The notes beneath the pieces were generated by a model. That model was not told the origin of the DNA and did not search any database. It saw only the letters and a list, made by a program, of their open reading frames with translations. A stretch of 64,000 bases of DNA from JBMNMS01 sp050953445 (lineage in GTDB: Bacteria > Bacillota > Clostridia > Peptostreptococcales > Anaerovoracaceae), in assembly GCA_050953445.1 (NCBI GenBank), contig JBMNMS010000002.1, positions 1-64,000 of the forward strand. Direction: 5' to 3'. This document shows positions 35,185 to 43,851 of the stretch, one piece after another; within the stretch, counting starts at the first letter, position 1, and each line of letters opens with the position of its first letter. Position numbers and translations under genes: made by a program.

Positions 35185-35226
35185 GCTCCTACAGGATCAT
35201 CATTTGATCTGTAGGAGCAGTTTTTA
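35185..35226 (+). terminator. Intrinsic terminator after the repeat SLH gene
   Basis: Stem GCTCCTACAG-GATCA with TGATC-TGTAGGAGC (one bulged G), loop of five bases, then AGTTTTT. Strong by appearance. Confidence 0.85.
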
Positions 35227-35303
35227 AAAGCAAAGAGGTATTGAGAGCGGGGGGTCTGTGGTAATAGTTTTTTCGGGTAAATTTTTGAACAAAAAATGAC
35301 ATA

Positions 35304-35831
35304 TCAGATTTTGAAGGTGAAGGTCGAACCTTCTTTATTTTCATCATCGATTTCTATATATCTTAGCATTAGATCCGTTGCGTTGTCAGGAACCTCATAG
35401 ATCATATGATATTTAACTTTTTTATCCACTTGAAGCTGGAATTCAAAAGGCATCATATTTTCGTCCAGAGGGTCAAGTGGAAAGTATTTTTCACTGAACG
35501 AAGGAGAAATCATATAAAAATCAAAGGTACCCATGGTAATAGGTTCTTTTGAAATATTCTTTTCTTCAATCACCACATCATACAGTACATGGCCGTCTTC
35601 CGGAAAGTAATCATCATATCCATTGATTTTTTCCACGGACTCAATATTGAATTCAAACCAGGCTGTTTTATAGGTTTTCCCTATCTGCCCATCGATTTCC
35701 CCCGATTTCAGCAAAGATATGTTTTTAATATTATGAATCAGATTATCAGGGGAAAATTCACAGGCCGTAAGGCAGATAAACGAAGTGAATAATGTGAATG
35801 CTATTAAAGGGTAGAGTAGCTTTTTCTTCAT
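35304..35831 (-). CDS. Lipoprotein of DUF4352-like fold
   Basis: 175 residues. Lipoprotein signal peptide with lipobox LTAC, Cys24. The mature part is a single beta-sandwich-like domain (VLYDVVIEEKNISKEPI, TFDFYMISPSF) resembling DUF4352 Ig-like extracellular domains, often found in secreted or membrane-anchored proteins of Firmicutes. No enzyme motif. It follows cysK on the same strand by 21 bases and may be cotranscribed. Confidence 0.7.
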   Translation of the reverse strand: MKKKLLYPLIAFTLFTSFICLTACEFSPDNLIHNIKNISLLKSGEIDGQIGKTYKTAWFEFNIESVEKINGYDDYFPEDGHVLYDVVIEEKNISKEPITMGTFDFYMISPSFSEKYFPLDPLDENMMPFEFQLQVDKKVKYHMIYEVPDNATDLMLRYIEIDDENKEGSTFTFKI

Positions 35832-35852
35832 TGTATACTAAATCCTCCAGTG

Positions 35853-36764
35853 TCATACCTTAAACAAATCTGTGCTCAAATACTTTTCGCCCCTATCCGG
35901 GAATATCACTACAACGGTGCCTTTTTCCAGATAACGGACCACATTAAGGGTGGCCAGCATGGCAGCTCCGCTACTCATACCTACGAATATTCCCTCCTCT
36001 GAAACTATGCGTCGCGCCATTTCAAAGGCCGCCTCAGATTCAACCTTGATACTTATATCAACCTTGGATGGATCGTATATTTCAGGGACGATGGCTTCCT
36101 CCATGCTTTTTAGGCCTTGGATGTAATGTCCTTTAACCGGATGTGCTTCTACAATCTTGATTTCCGGGTTTTTTTCTTTCAATCCCATGCCCACCCCCAT
36201 GAGGGTACCGGAGGTGCCGAGGGAAGATACAAAATGAGTAACCCTTCCTTCCGATTGTTCCCATATTTCCTCAGCTGTTGCAACGTAGTGGGCAAGTTTG
36301 TTATTTTCATTGGAAAACTGGTTAGGGTTAAAATATTTATCAGGATAGGTCTCACATAGTTCCTTGGTTTTAATAATTGCCCCATCGGTACCGAGATCCG
36401 GATCTGTAAGCACCACTTCCCCGCCGAAAGCCTTAATCATCTTCTGCCGTTCAGTTGATACGGCAGCGCTCATGATAATCTGTACCTTGTATCCTTTCAC
36501 CTTTCCAATCATGGCAAGTCCTATACCGGTGTTTCCAGAAGTCGCCTCTATGATGATCTTGTCCTTTGTTAACTGTCCTTCTTTTTCAGCCTCTTCAATC
36601 ATTTTAAGTGCAATTCTATCCTTTATGCTGCCGGTAGGGTTAAAGCCCTCTAACTTTGCAAGTATTTCCACTTTAGGGTTTGGATTCATTTGATTTATTC
36701 TGACCAGGGGCGTATTCCCTATGGTTTCTAAAATATTATTATAAGTTTTGGCTCCTATACTCAT
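35853..36764 (-). CDS. cysK: Cysteine synthase (O-acetylserine sulfhydrylase)
   Basis: 303 residues of the fold II PLP family. PLP lysine in PTGSIKDRIALKMI, TSGNTGIGLAM, and the C-terminal VVIFPDRGEKYLSTDLF. It makes cysteine from O-acetylserine and sulfide. The ATG at 36764 follows TAGGAG; an in-frame GTG at 36776 is too close to that site. A terminator-like hairpin with a T-run lies just upstream, a possible attenuator. Confidence 0.93.
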   Translation of the reverse strand: MSIGAKTYNNILETIGNTPLVRINQMNPNPKVEILAKLEGFNPTGSIKDRIALKMIEEAEKEGQLTKDKIIIEATSGNTGIGLAMIGKVKGYKVQIIMSAAVSTERQKMIKAFGGEVVLTDPDLGTDGAIIKTKELCETYPDKYFNPNQFSNENNKLAHYVATAEEIWEQSEGRVTHFVSSLGTSGTLMGVGMGLKEKNPEIKIVEAHPVKGHYIQGLKSMEEAIVPEIYDPSKVDISIKVESEAAFEMARRIVSEEGIFVGMSSGAAMLATLNVVRYLEKGTVVVIFPDRGEKYLSTDLFKV

Positions 36765-36782
36765 TCTTAGTTTCACTCCTAA

Positions 36783-36820
36783 AAAATACTATGGGCATAC
36801 ATTAGTATTTTATGCCCATA
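36783..36820 (-). terminator. Hairpin with T-run between the aldolase gene and cysK
   Basis: A perfect 10-bp stem (TATGGGCATA with TATGCCCATA) with an 11-base loop; on the minus strand it is followed by GTATTTTTT and then directly by the cysK ribosome-binding site. It can end the aldolase transcript or act as an attenuator for cysK. Confidence 0.65.
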
Positions 36821-36856
36821 ATGCGCTGGATGTCAAACGTTATTATGGGATTTATA

Positions 36857-37720
36857 TCATTTGCGTTTAGAATAGCTTTTAAGGTAATATCGGCGCATGA
36901 TGAAGCAGTCTAAAAGAGGGATGGGGTTATAGTTATCTGTGAGGGTGGCACATATTTCTGCTAATTCATTCTTTTCAAATATTGTATGGAGGGCTGGTTT
37001 ATCCTCTGCTTTTAGAGCATTAATTTTATGGTACGATTTCACAAAGACACCTGCGATCTGAGCGAAATCATCCAGCATTGGGCGAACAAACCTTCTCCTT
37101 TGGGGATAATTGGTATAGTAAAAATCTTTCATTTCACTTAGATCAAAATTTGTAGCATGGCTGATTCCCAGGTAAATCTTCTTTATATAATTGAGGCATG
37201 TTTTTTCTAACTCATGAGCGTTTTCAAATACTTCATCAGCATTGCTTCCGAAACAAAGAGCTCCGTGATGGGCCATTAAAATTGATCCTTCAGAAAAAGG
37301 AAGCACCTTTGCTATCTGCATTATCAGCTTCCTGGAACCGGGGGGGGCATAGGATGAAAGGGGAATACCTTTAAACTCAGCCTTATCTCCGATTCCACAG
37401 ACAGATGCTACCGAAGCATATTTTTGGTGGGTGTGAATTATAAATTTTGCCTCAGGGCGATTGCGATAGATCAGTGCATGGATTCCTTTTTCTGATGATG
37501 GCCTGGTAGAACCCGTATAGGAGGCATCCTTTATCCGGCACAGGACAATATCATCTGCTTTTAAACTTTCATATGCTTTTCCGCTGGGTGTTATGGCAAA
37601 CCAGTTATCGTCTATGCGACAGCTTACGTTACCCCAGGTACGGACAATAAGCCCGGATTCCATCAGTTTAAGACCGGCTCTTATAATAGATTCCTTTATT
37701 TTTTGCATGTTCTCGTACAT
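36857..37720 (-). CDS. Class II aldolase/adducin-family protein
   Basis: 287 residues. Zinc-binding HTHQKYASVASV and MAHHGALCFGSN motifs match fuculose-phosphate/ribulose-phosphate aldolase-type proteins, with NVSCRI, ITPSGKAYESL near the N-terminus. Members cleave or epimerise sugar phosphates; the C-terminal extension of about 80 residues is not typical. Start at 37720 follows GGGGAAAA; upstream in-frame sequence has no site. It is downstream of the AcoR-type regulator on the same strand, separated by a terminator. Confidence 0.8.
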   Translation of the reverse strand: MYENMQKIKESIIRAGLKLMESGLIVRTWGNVSCRIDDNWFAITPSGKAYESLKADDIVLCRIKDASYTGSTRPSSEKGIHALIYRNRPEAKFIIHTHQKYASVASVCGIGDKAEFKGIPLSSYAPPGSRKLIMQIAKVLPFSEGSILMAHHGALCFGSNADEVFENAHELEKTCLNYIKKIYLGISHATNFDLSEMKDFYYTNYPQRRRFVRPMLDDFAQIAGVFVKSYHKINALKAEDKPALHTIFEKNELAEICATLTDNYNPIPLLDCFIMRRYYLKSYSKRK

Positions 37721-37798
37721 TTTAATTTTTCCCCTGATTTGTCGGATTACAATGACCATTATAGCATGAGGGATGGAAAGTTCCCAAGGGGATTGATT

Positions 37799-37833
37799 CA
37801 AAAAAAGCGAAGTCCCGGATAGGACTCCACTTT
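37799..37833 (-). terminator. Terminator of the AcoR-type regulator gene
   Basis: Minus-strand stem AAAGTGGAGTCC with GGACTTCGCTTT (G-T pairs allowed) and a short loop, continued by more T. Lies 14 bases after the stop codon. Confidence 0.75.
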
Positions 37834-37846
37834 CACAATAGGCCGA

Positions 37847-39886
37847 TTAGCTATTTTTCAGATATGGTACCTGGCGTAATGTTTTGGGATCAAGGTTATA
37901 TTTGTTCAATTTTCTATAAAAGGTACTCAGGGGCATATTCATAGATGCAGCGGCCAGCTTTACATTGCCTGATTCTTTTTGCAAGGCTGCCAAAATCAGG
38001 TTGTATTCCTCTAATTCTGGTGAAGCTATTTCGCTCGTTTCTATTCCTGATAAGGTCTTGTCAATATTCTTTTTCGGAATATATTTTACTGTACCCTTGT
38101 GTTTTTCCGCATAGTAGTAGTTTATAAGGTCATCAGGCAAATCTGAAAGGCCTATGATAGTGCCTTCAGTCATGTTTAAGGTGTGCTCTACAACACTTTC
38201 CAGTTCACGCACGTTACCGGGCCAACTATATGTTATAAGTGCCTGCAAAGCCTCATCTTCTAAAATAGGGGGTTCTTTGCCCAAAGCTTTGCTGTATTTT
38301 TCCCCAAAAAATTTTAGAAGGGGCTTTATATCTTCGGTTCTTTCCCTTAGTGGAGGGATTACAATATTTAACACATTAAGAAGATAATATAGGTCTTCCC
38401 GGAAGGTTCGTTTTTGAACGGCCACTTGAAGACTGACACTGGTTGAGGCCAGTATTCTAGCATTCACAGTTTTACTGCGTTTTCCCCCCATGCGGACTAT
38501 TTCTTTTGTCTTCAAAACCTGAAGCAAAAGTGCTTGTATATCCAGGGATAGGTTATGAACCTCATCAAGAAATAGGGTACCCTCATCGGCTAATTCAAAT
38601 TTGCCGGGGTGACCGTTTCCTTTTTCCCCATCGAAGGCGCCACCCTCATATCCGAAAAATTCGCTTTCCATCAATCCCTTTGGAATAGCGTTGCAATTTA
38701 CCCAAACAAAGGGGCCATTGCGGCGATTGCTGGCATTGTGTATTGCCTGAGCCAGAACCTCTTTTCCTGTGCCATTTTCCCCGAAGATTAAAACCGGTGA
38801 GGAGATTTCGGCTGCAACCTGCCCCAGTGACTTGACCGTTTGTATAGCAGCAGAGGTGCCCACTATTGAGTCAAAAGTGTATCTTGCTGAAAAGCCTGCC
38901 ATTCTGTTTGCAAGGCTATGCAAGGCTTTCTGCGTGTTCAATATTAAAAGAGTCGAGCTTAAATCCTTTGTCCCGTGCTGCTTAGGAGTGATAGTAAGGC
39001 TTACATCGATGGGGACACTATATTTATTTAATAAGGTGCATTCAACCGCTTCAGCTTTCTTATCCAGATCCTTGATTGAATCAGGCAGTGAATCCATTTG
39101 AATCACAGATGAAAAGGGCTGTCCGATAAGATCCTTGTCCTCTAAACCAAGCACCTTAGGGGCAAGGTCATTGAAATGAAGAATTGATTTGTCGGCTCCT
39201 AAAAGAAGCACCGCATGGTTAAAGGAGTCCAATGTGGTTTTTAACATATTATTTGTTTGAGTTAGTTTGAATTCCTTTTCAATGCCGCTAATTGCTGCGC
39301 CAAGCATACCCATAATATATGGCTGATAGGCCTCCAATGGGCCTGTGATATTGATGGTCCCTATAAGATTATGACTGGTATCATAAATTGGAGATGCGTA
39401 ACAGACCAAGGGGTGGTACATTTTCAGAAAATGTTCCGGCCCTAAAACCATTGAGGGTGCTTCATTTGCCAAGGATATACCTATACCATTAGTACCCACT
39501 GACGACTCGGAAAAGTCACATCCATTAAAGAGCTGAGCCTGCTCTGATAGTTCGAGAAATTCTTGATCTTCTGATATAAAAAGTAACTGAAAGCCATTTT
39601 TGTCTGACAGCATTATATTGTGATTTGTTTCTTTCAGGAATTTATAGAAGTCTTTAAGGTAAGGAAAAGCTATTTGGGTTAAAAGGCTGTTCTCGGCCCA
39701 AATCTTATCCATATCTTCTGTTGACAAGGTTTCAATTTTAGTCAAAAAAGGATCTGCCTTACCTTTGGATCTTCTCCAAGATTCAACAATCTCCTGTCTA
39801 ACGCCGTCTATGTGCTCCGGTATGGGCTCCGGACCGGCCACATAGCGATTCCATGCTTCTTGAATTTTATTAAAATCTAGATTCAT
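37847..39886 (-). CDS. AcoR-type PAS/AAA+/Fis transcriptional regulator with altered GAFTGA motif
   Basis: 679 residues. An N-terminal GAF-like sensor (about 60-190, typical of AcoR: EIVESWRRS start), a PAS domain (about 210-320, TLDSFNHAVLLLGADKSILHFN), the AAA+ domain with Walker A GENGTGKE and Walker B GTLFLDEV, and a C-terminal Fis-type helix-turn-helix (NVKLAAASMNMPLSTFYRKL). The loop that contacts sigma-54 should read GAFTGA; here it is GAFDGE (about 38624-38644), so the essential Thr is Asp. It may not activate sigma-54, like TyrR-type relatives, or may use a compensating contact. It diverges from the ThDP operon, its likely target. Effector unknown. Confidence 0.85.
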   Translation of the reverse strand: MNLDFNKIQEAWNRYVAGPEPIPEHIDGVRQEIVESWRRSKGKADPFLTKIETLSTEDMDKIWAENSLLTQIAFPYLKDFYKFLKETNHNIMLSDKNGFQLLFISEDQEFLELSEQAQLFNGCDFSESSVGTNGIGISLANEAPSMVLGPEHFLKMYHPLVCYASPIYDTSHNLIGTINITGPLEAYQPYIMGMLGAAISGIEKEFKLTQTNNMLKTTLDSFNHAVLLLGADKSILHFNDLAPKVLGLEDKDLIGQPFSSVIQMDSLPDSIKDLDKKAEAVECTLLNKYSVPIDVSLTITPKQHGTKDLSSTLLILNTQKALHSLANRMAGFSARYTFDSIVGTSAAIQTVKSLGQVAAEISSPVLIFGENGTGKEVLAQAIHNASNRRNGPFVWVNCNAIPKGLMESEFFGYEGGAFDGEKGNGHPGKFELADEGTLFLDEVHNLSLDIQALLLQVLKTKEIVRMGGKRSKTVNARILASTSVSLQVAVQKRTFREDLYYLLNVLNIVIPPLRERTEDIKPLLKFFGEKYSKALGKEPPILEDEALQALITYSWPGNVRELESVVEHTLNMTEGTIIGLSDLPDDLINYYYAEKHKGTVKYIPKKNIDKTLSGIETSEIASPELEEYNLILAALQKESGNVKLAAASMNMPLSTFYRKLNKYNLDPKTLRQVPYLKNS

Positions 39887-39983
39887 ATTAATCCCCCCCC
39901 CAATGATTTTCGGTCATGTCTATTTTATCATAATATTAGAAAAAAATCTTTAAGTACCGAAAAAAATGGAAGATTCTGATGAG

Positions 39984-39999
39984 TTTGGCACCATGCTAT
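39984..39999 (+). promoter_or_regulatory. Weak sigma-54-like -24/-12 candidate
   Basis: TTGGCAC matches the -24 box, but the -12 box reads TATC in place of TTGC, missing the conserved G. It is about 340 bases before the ThDP gene. It is weak support at most. Confidence 0.2.
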
Positions 40000-40118
40000 C
40001 CTTCGCCATCTCGGCATATACATTCTAACACGTGGTGAGAAAATATCAAGAAAAATTATCAATTCAAAAGAAAATTTGAGTGATAGAGAAAAATTTATGA
40101 GAAACTATAAACATTTTC

Positions 40119-40147
40119 TTGACAAATTCTCACGGGTGACATATTAT
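40119..40147 (+). promoter_or_regulatory. SigA-type promoter of the ThDP enzyme operon
   Basis: Perfect TTGACA at 40119 and TATTAT at 40142 with a 17-base spacer. Transcription would start at about 40154, leaving a leader of about 170 bases. The 441-base intergenic region 39887-40327 holds no gene; it also contains a small hairpin at 40264-40283 (AAATGAC with GTCATTT). Confidence 0.65.
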
Positions 40148-40327
40148 TCATGGTGAAGAGGAGAATACATTAGAAACCGATGAGAATTAATGGGGAATTT
40201 ATCATGTGTAAGATAAATTCAATTAGTTTATCGGCCACTAAGAAAAGCAGGAAGATATGAAGTAAATGACAATATCGTCATTTATATAGATGGTTTTACT
40301 CAAATAAAAAGTACAAGGAGGGAAAAC

Positions 40328-42142
40328 ATGATTTACAAAGCGGAAAAACTGACGAAGATGAAAGGTGCCGACATCATTGCTGAATATATGTTGAAGGAAA
40401 AAATTCCTTACATGATCGGCTATGCCGGACACGGTGCAATCGGTATGTTGGATGCCTTTTATGACAAGCAGGATGACATCAAAATTGTATGGCCTCGAAT
40501 AGAGACTGCATGCGGGTTTATGGCTGATGCTTATTTCCGTATCACCAAAAAAGCCCTGCCGGTTTATGTTTCAACCGGCCCCGGACCTGCTTTATCCACC
40601 TGCGCAGTTGCCAATGCGTTCTATGATTCGTCCGCATTCTTGCAATTCACCGGACAGGCTCCCTTAAGCCAATTTGATACCGGTGCTCTCCAAGAACAGT
40701 ATCGTTATCACCAAGCAGATTTCTCCACCGCCATTCAACCTTTCGTAAAACAAAGTTATCAAGCGGTTACAGCAGAGCAATTAGCGGCCTTCCTGCCTAA
40801 AGCCTTTAAGCTTATGAAAACAGGCCGTCCGGGTCCTGTTCATATTGAGGTTCCATATGACGTATATGGTCTGGAAGGTGATGTGGTAATTGCAGACCCA
40901 ATTGATTGGTCCGATTCCATTGAGTGGCGCACAGGTGCTGAAGACAGGGTTATCGGTTCAATATTGCAAAAATTAAAAGACGCTAAACGTCCGTTGATTT
41001 TGGCAGGGGGAGGAGTCAATCATTCTTCTGCACAGGAACAGCTCCGTGTTTTCGCCGAGAAGATGAACATTCCGGTGATCACATCCCTTATGGGGAAATC
41101 TTCCTTGCCTGAAACACATCCATTATGCCTTGGTGTCAATGGAACATGGGGACATTATCCAGCGGTAGAAGCGGCACGAAATGCTGATTTGATACTGGCC
41201 TTAGGGTGTCGCTTTAACGACTTACATACAGGAACCTGGCAGCCTGGATTTGCATACAATTTCCCTGTTACAAAACTGATTCAGGTGGACATTGATGCTG
41301 GCGAGATTGCCAGGAACTACCCTGTAGACGTTGGAGTTGTAGGGGATATCCGTACCGTGTTAACCCAGTTAATCGATATGGCTACCGACAAAAAGGTAGA
41401 AGGTGACTATGCTGCATGGCATCAAGAGATTTCAGGCTATCGCAAGGAATGGGATGAATTTGTTACACCTTATGGCGAAAGCGATGCAGATCCCATCGAT
41501 CCACGTCGTTTAATAGCCGATATAAGAAAGGTATCGCCAAAAGATGCTATAATGTTCTCCGATGTGGGTAACAATCAGCCCTGGATAGAACAATACTGGA
41601 GGACAGAGGTTCCCAACACCCACTTTACTGCCGGCGGTTTTGCAGCCATGGGCTTTGGAGTGGTAGGTGTTCTTGGGGCTAAATTGGCCAGACCTGAAAC
41701 CACTTGCATCAATGTGTGCGGAGATGGTGGATTTATGATGATGCCTCATGCGGTTGCAACGGCGGTACAATACAATCTGCCTTGTGTATGGATCGTCATG
41801 AACAACTATGCCATAGGGGCAATCAGAGATTTACAAAAATTCTACTATGGTGGTCGCATTATTGGAACCAGCTTTGAACGCTATGACGGCCAAAAATACC
41901 ATGATGGTGAATTATGGAACCCGGATTTTGCTGCTATGTCCAAATCCATGGGTGGTGAAGGTGTAACCATCACAAAACCCGGTGATATTGCAGGCGCCGT
42001 TGAGAATGCAATAAAATCCGGAAAGCCGACGGTTATAGATGTGAAAATTGATAGGGATATTACTCTACCTTTGACAACAACCTGGCAGATGCCTCCCATT
42101 CCGCCGGCACTGCCCACCTTTGGAAAAATCAAAGTACTCTAA
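40328..42142 (+). CDS. Thiamine diphosphate-dependent enzyme (acetolactate-synthase-like)
   Basis: 604 residues. Catalytic Glu59 in WPRIETACGFMADAYFR, the central GPG-type ThDP-family domain, and the C-terminal pyrophosphate-binding GDG motif (VCGDGGFMM) with NN about 30 residues on (IVMNNYAIG). The layout is that of the acetolactate synthase / pyruvate oxidase / benzaldehyde lyase superfamily, which makes or breaks C-C bonds next to carbonyls. The substrate cannot be named. It is the first gene after the divergent AcoR-type regulator, with GGAGGG before the ATG. The following genes encode two transporters, an SDR and a nitroreductase, suggesting a catabolic route for an imported compound. 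Confidence 0.85.
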   Translation: MIYKAEKLTKMKGADIIAEYMLKEKIPYMIGYAGHGAIGMLDAFYDKQDDIKIVWPRIETACGFMADAYFRITKKALPVYVSTGPGPALSTCAVANAFYDSSAFLQFTGQAPLSQFDTGALQEQYRYHQADFSTAIQPFVKQSYQAVTAEQLAAFLPKAFKLMKTGRPGPVHIEVPYDVYGLEGDVVIADPIDWSDSIEWRTGAEDRVIGSILQKLKDAKRPLILAGGGVNHSSAQEQLRVFAEKMNIPVITSLMGKSSLPETHPLCLGVNGTWGHYPAVEAARNADLILALGCRFNDLHTGTWQPGFAYNFPVTKLIQVDIDAGEIARNYPVDVGVVGDIRTVLTQLIDMATDKKVEGDYAAWHQEISGYRKEWDEFVTPYGESDADPIDPRRLIADIRKVSPKDAIMFSDVGNNQPWIEQYWRTEVPNTHFTAGGFAAMGFGVVGVLGAKLARPETTCINVCGDGGFMMMPHAVATAVQYNLPCVWIVMNNYAIGAIRDLQKFYYGGRIIGTSFERYDGQKYHDGELWNPDFAAMSKSMGGEGVTITKPGDIAGAVENAIKSGKPTVIDVKIDRDITLPLTTTWQMPPIPPALPTFGKIKVL

Positions 42143-42196
42143 TAGTTTAAATATTCTCTCATTCGGAACGTGATAAAACAAAAATCGGCACTGTAT

Positions 42197-42225
42197 GGGA
42201 AGGCCTGAAAGAGTTAGGCCTTCCC
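42197..42225 (+). other. Intercistronic hairpin after the ThDP gene
   Basis: Perfect 10-bp stem GGGAAGGCCT with AGGCCTTCCC, nine-base loop, in the 115-base gap before the next gene. No T-run. Likely to stabilise the upstream mRNA end or allow unequal expression. Confidence 0.6.
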
Positions 42226-42257
42226 GCTGGGCCGCCTGGAAGAAAGGAAAGTTTGAT

Positions 42258-43028
42258 ATGGATGAAAAGAAACAGCTGATAGATTATCTGTTAAAGTCTA
42301 ATCCTTATCCCTGCCTTCACATCCTGGAGGCGGCTTTGGCAACAAGAAAATATAGAGCCAGTGAGGTTATACCGGAAGAATTGATACGTGATATAGGCAA
42401 GGGGCTGGGGGAAGTAACGACAGAAATGGAAATTGAAAACTTAGTAGCCCTGGGTATTCTTGAAAGGATCAATACTGATGATGCGGGAGGTGTCCGGTTA
42501 AAAAAGGAAGCCGAAATTTATGCCGCGGATACGGTGTCACGCTTAAGTTGCAGTCTTGAACTTAGTATTGGTGATCAGAAGATAAAGGCTGAAGATTTTT
42601 TAGATCAACTAATTCATTACATAGTAGATACCCATGTGGTTGCTACAGTAAAAGAGCATAAGGCGGGAAGTTATCTTTTAGAATCTGATGACGGGATTTA
42701 TCGTATTCAGCTGGGCACATCACCGTTTTGGTTGCCATTGATTGCAGAAAAGGATGAGAAAGAAGAAAAATATTTGATAGCTTTAGGCCCTTTTTCCTTT
42801 CAGCATTGGGAAGAAATGTACCCCTATTATGACTATGAGGAGTTTAAAAGCCGAGTGGCATTATATGATCCCTGGAGCAGACAAAAAGCCAGTCTGTGTA
42901 AAGGGGGACTTTCGGTATATGTAGACTGGTTTTATCGGGATCGTTATAATGGGAGATTTTCAATTCCCGGTGATTTCTGTGAAGCTCTTCATAACATGGG
43001 GATGATGCGTTATAACGACGAACGCTAA
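42258..43028 (+). CDS. Hypothetical protein with winged-helix-like N-terminus
   Basis: 256 residues, no membrane helix or signal. I do not recognise the family. The first 90 residues have an alpha-rich pattern with a wing-like segment (ENLVALGILERINTDDAGGVRLKKEA), reminiscent of a winged helix. The rest is rich in Tyr and Trp (PYYDYEEF, VDWFYRDRYNG), as in ligand-binding pockets. It may be an accessory or regulatory protein of the operon. The ATG at 42258 has AAAGGAAAG upstream; the in-frame extension to 42195 passes through the hairpin and lacks a site. Confidence 0.55.
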   Translation: MDEKKQLIDYLLKSNPYPCLHILEAALATRKYRASEVIPEELIRDIGKGLGEVTTEMEIENLVALGILERINTDDAGGVRLKKEAEIYAADTVSRLSCSLELSIGDQKIKAEDFLDQLIHYIVDTHVVATVKEHKAGSYLLESDDGIYRIQLGTSPFWLPLIAEKDEKEEKYLIALGPFSFQHWEEMYPYYDYEEFKSRVALYDPWSRQKASLCKGGLSVYVDWFYRDRYNGRFSIPGDFCEALHNMGMMRYNDER

Positions 43029-43140
43029 AAACATTAAGATGGATGGTTAGAATGAATAAGGAGGCCTATTTTACCTATCACTGGTATTATCTTGGAATAA
43101 TGGAAGATTTAAGAATTCAATTATGAAATGAGGTCAAACA

Positions 43141-43851
43141 ATGACAAATGAACTATTATTGATTGGAACTCTATTCGTGTATTTTACATTTATGGTTCTT
43201 GCCTACAAGCTTTTTGGACGTAGTGGCCTGTATGGCTTTACAATTTTCGCAACGGTTATCGGAAATATAGAGGTTCTTCTTCTGGTCAATGCCTTTGGAA
43301 TGGATCAAACACTTGGTAATGTAATTTTTGCGACAACTTACTCCGCTGCAAAAATTTTAAGTGAAATGGAAGGTGAAAAAGGACCTGAGTACGCTAAAAA
43401 AGCAACTTGGCTTAGCGTTGGTACTACAGGTATATTTATGTTTATTACCCAGACCTGGGCTTGGTATGTTCCGTCAGACAGCGGGAACGATTTGCTGCAG
43501 AAGGTATTTGCTAATTCACCGCGTATAATGCTATCCAGTTTAGTAGTATATGCCATATGCATGCTTGTTCAGATCGGTTCATACAAATTTATCTGGGCAT
43601 TACAAAGAAACAAAGAGGGTGGCCAGTGGCTCAGAGCAGGCGCATCCACATTATTTACACAGCTTGTTAATACGATTCTGTTTACATTATTTGCATTCTT
43701 AGGTATCTATGGGTTCGGAGTATTGATTGACATAATGATTGCAAGCTACCTTATCTTTATTGTCACATCCTTCTGGGATACATTAGTACAAATAATAACA
43801 AAACGTACATGCAAGAATAGCAATATTTTATTTAAGGAGGTTGACGGTTAA
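43141..43851 (+). CDS. Queuosine-precursor-transporter-like membrane protein (YhhQ/Vut_1 family)
   Basis: 236 residues with six to seven membrane helices. The segment LRAGASTLFTQLVNTILFTLFAFLG matches the YhhQ/QPTR family core (usual R...ST..SQ..DT..F), which imports preQ0, preQ1 or queuine in studied members. Here Q and N replace the usual SQ-D spacing in part, so the substrate may differ. Tight coupling: its stop codon shares one base with the next gene. Its place in the ThDP gene cluster suggests it imports the compound processed there. Confidence 0.75.
   Translation: MTNELLLIGTLFVYFTFMVLAYKLFGRSGLYGFTIFATVIGNIEVLLLVNAFGMDQTLGNVIFATTYSAAKILSEMEGEKGPEYAKKATWLSVGTTGIFMFITQTWAWYVPSDSGNDLLQKVFANSPRIMLSSLVVYAICMLVQIGSYKFIWALQRNKEGGQWLRAGASTLFTQLVNTILFTLFAFLGIYGFGVLIDIMIASYLIFIVTSFWDTLVQIITKRTCKNSNILFKEVDG

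Noticed and set aside
39984..39999. Functional sigma-54 promoter for the ThDP operon
   Set aside because: The -12 box lacks the conserved GC; kept only as a weak candidate because a good SigA-type promoter lies closer to the gene.
43052..43126. 24-codon open frame (MNKEAYFTYHWYYLGIMEDL start) before the YhhQ-like gene
   Set aside because: Aromatic-rich and possible as a leader peptide, but no ribosome-binding site precedes it; likely chance.
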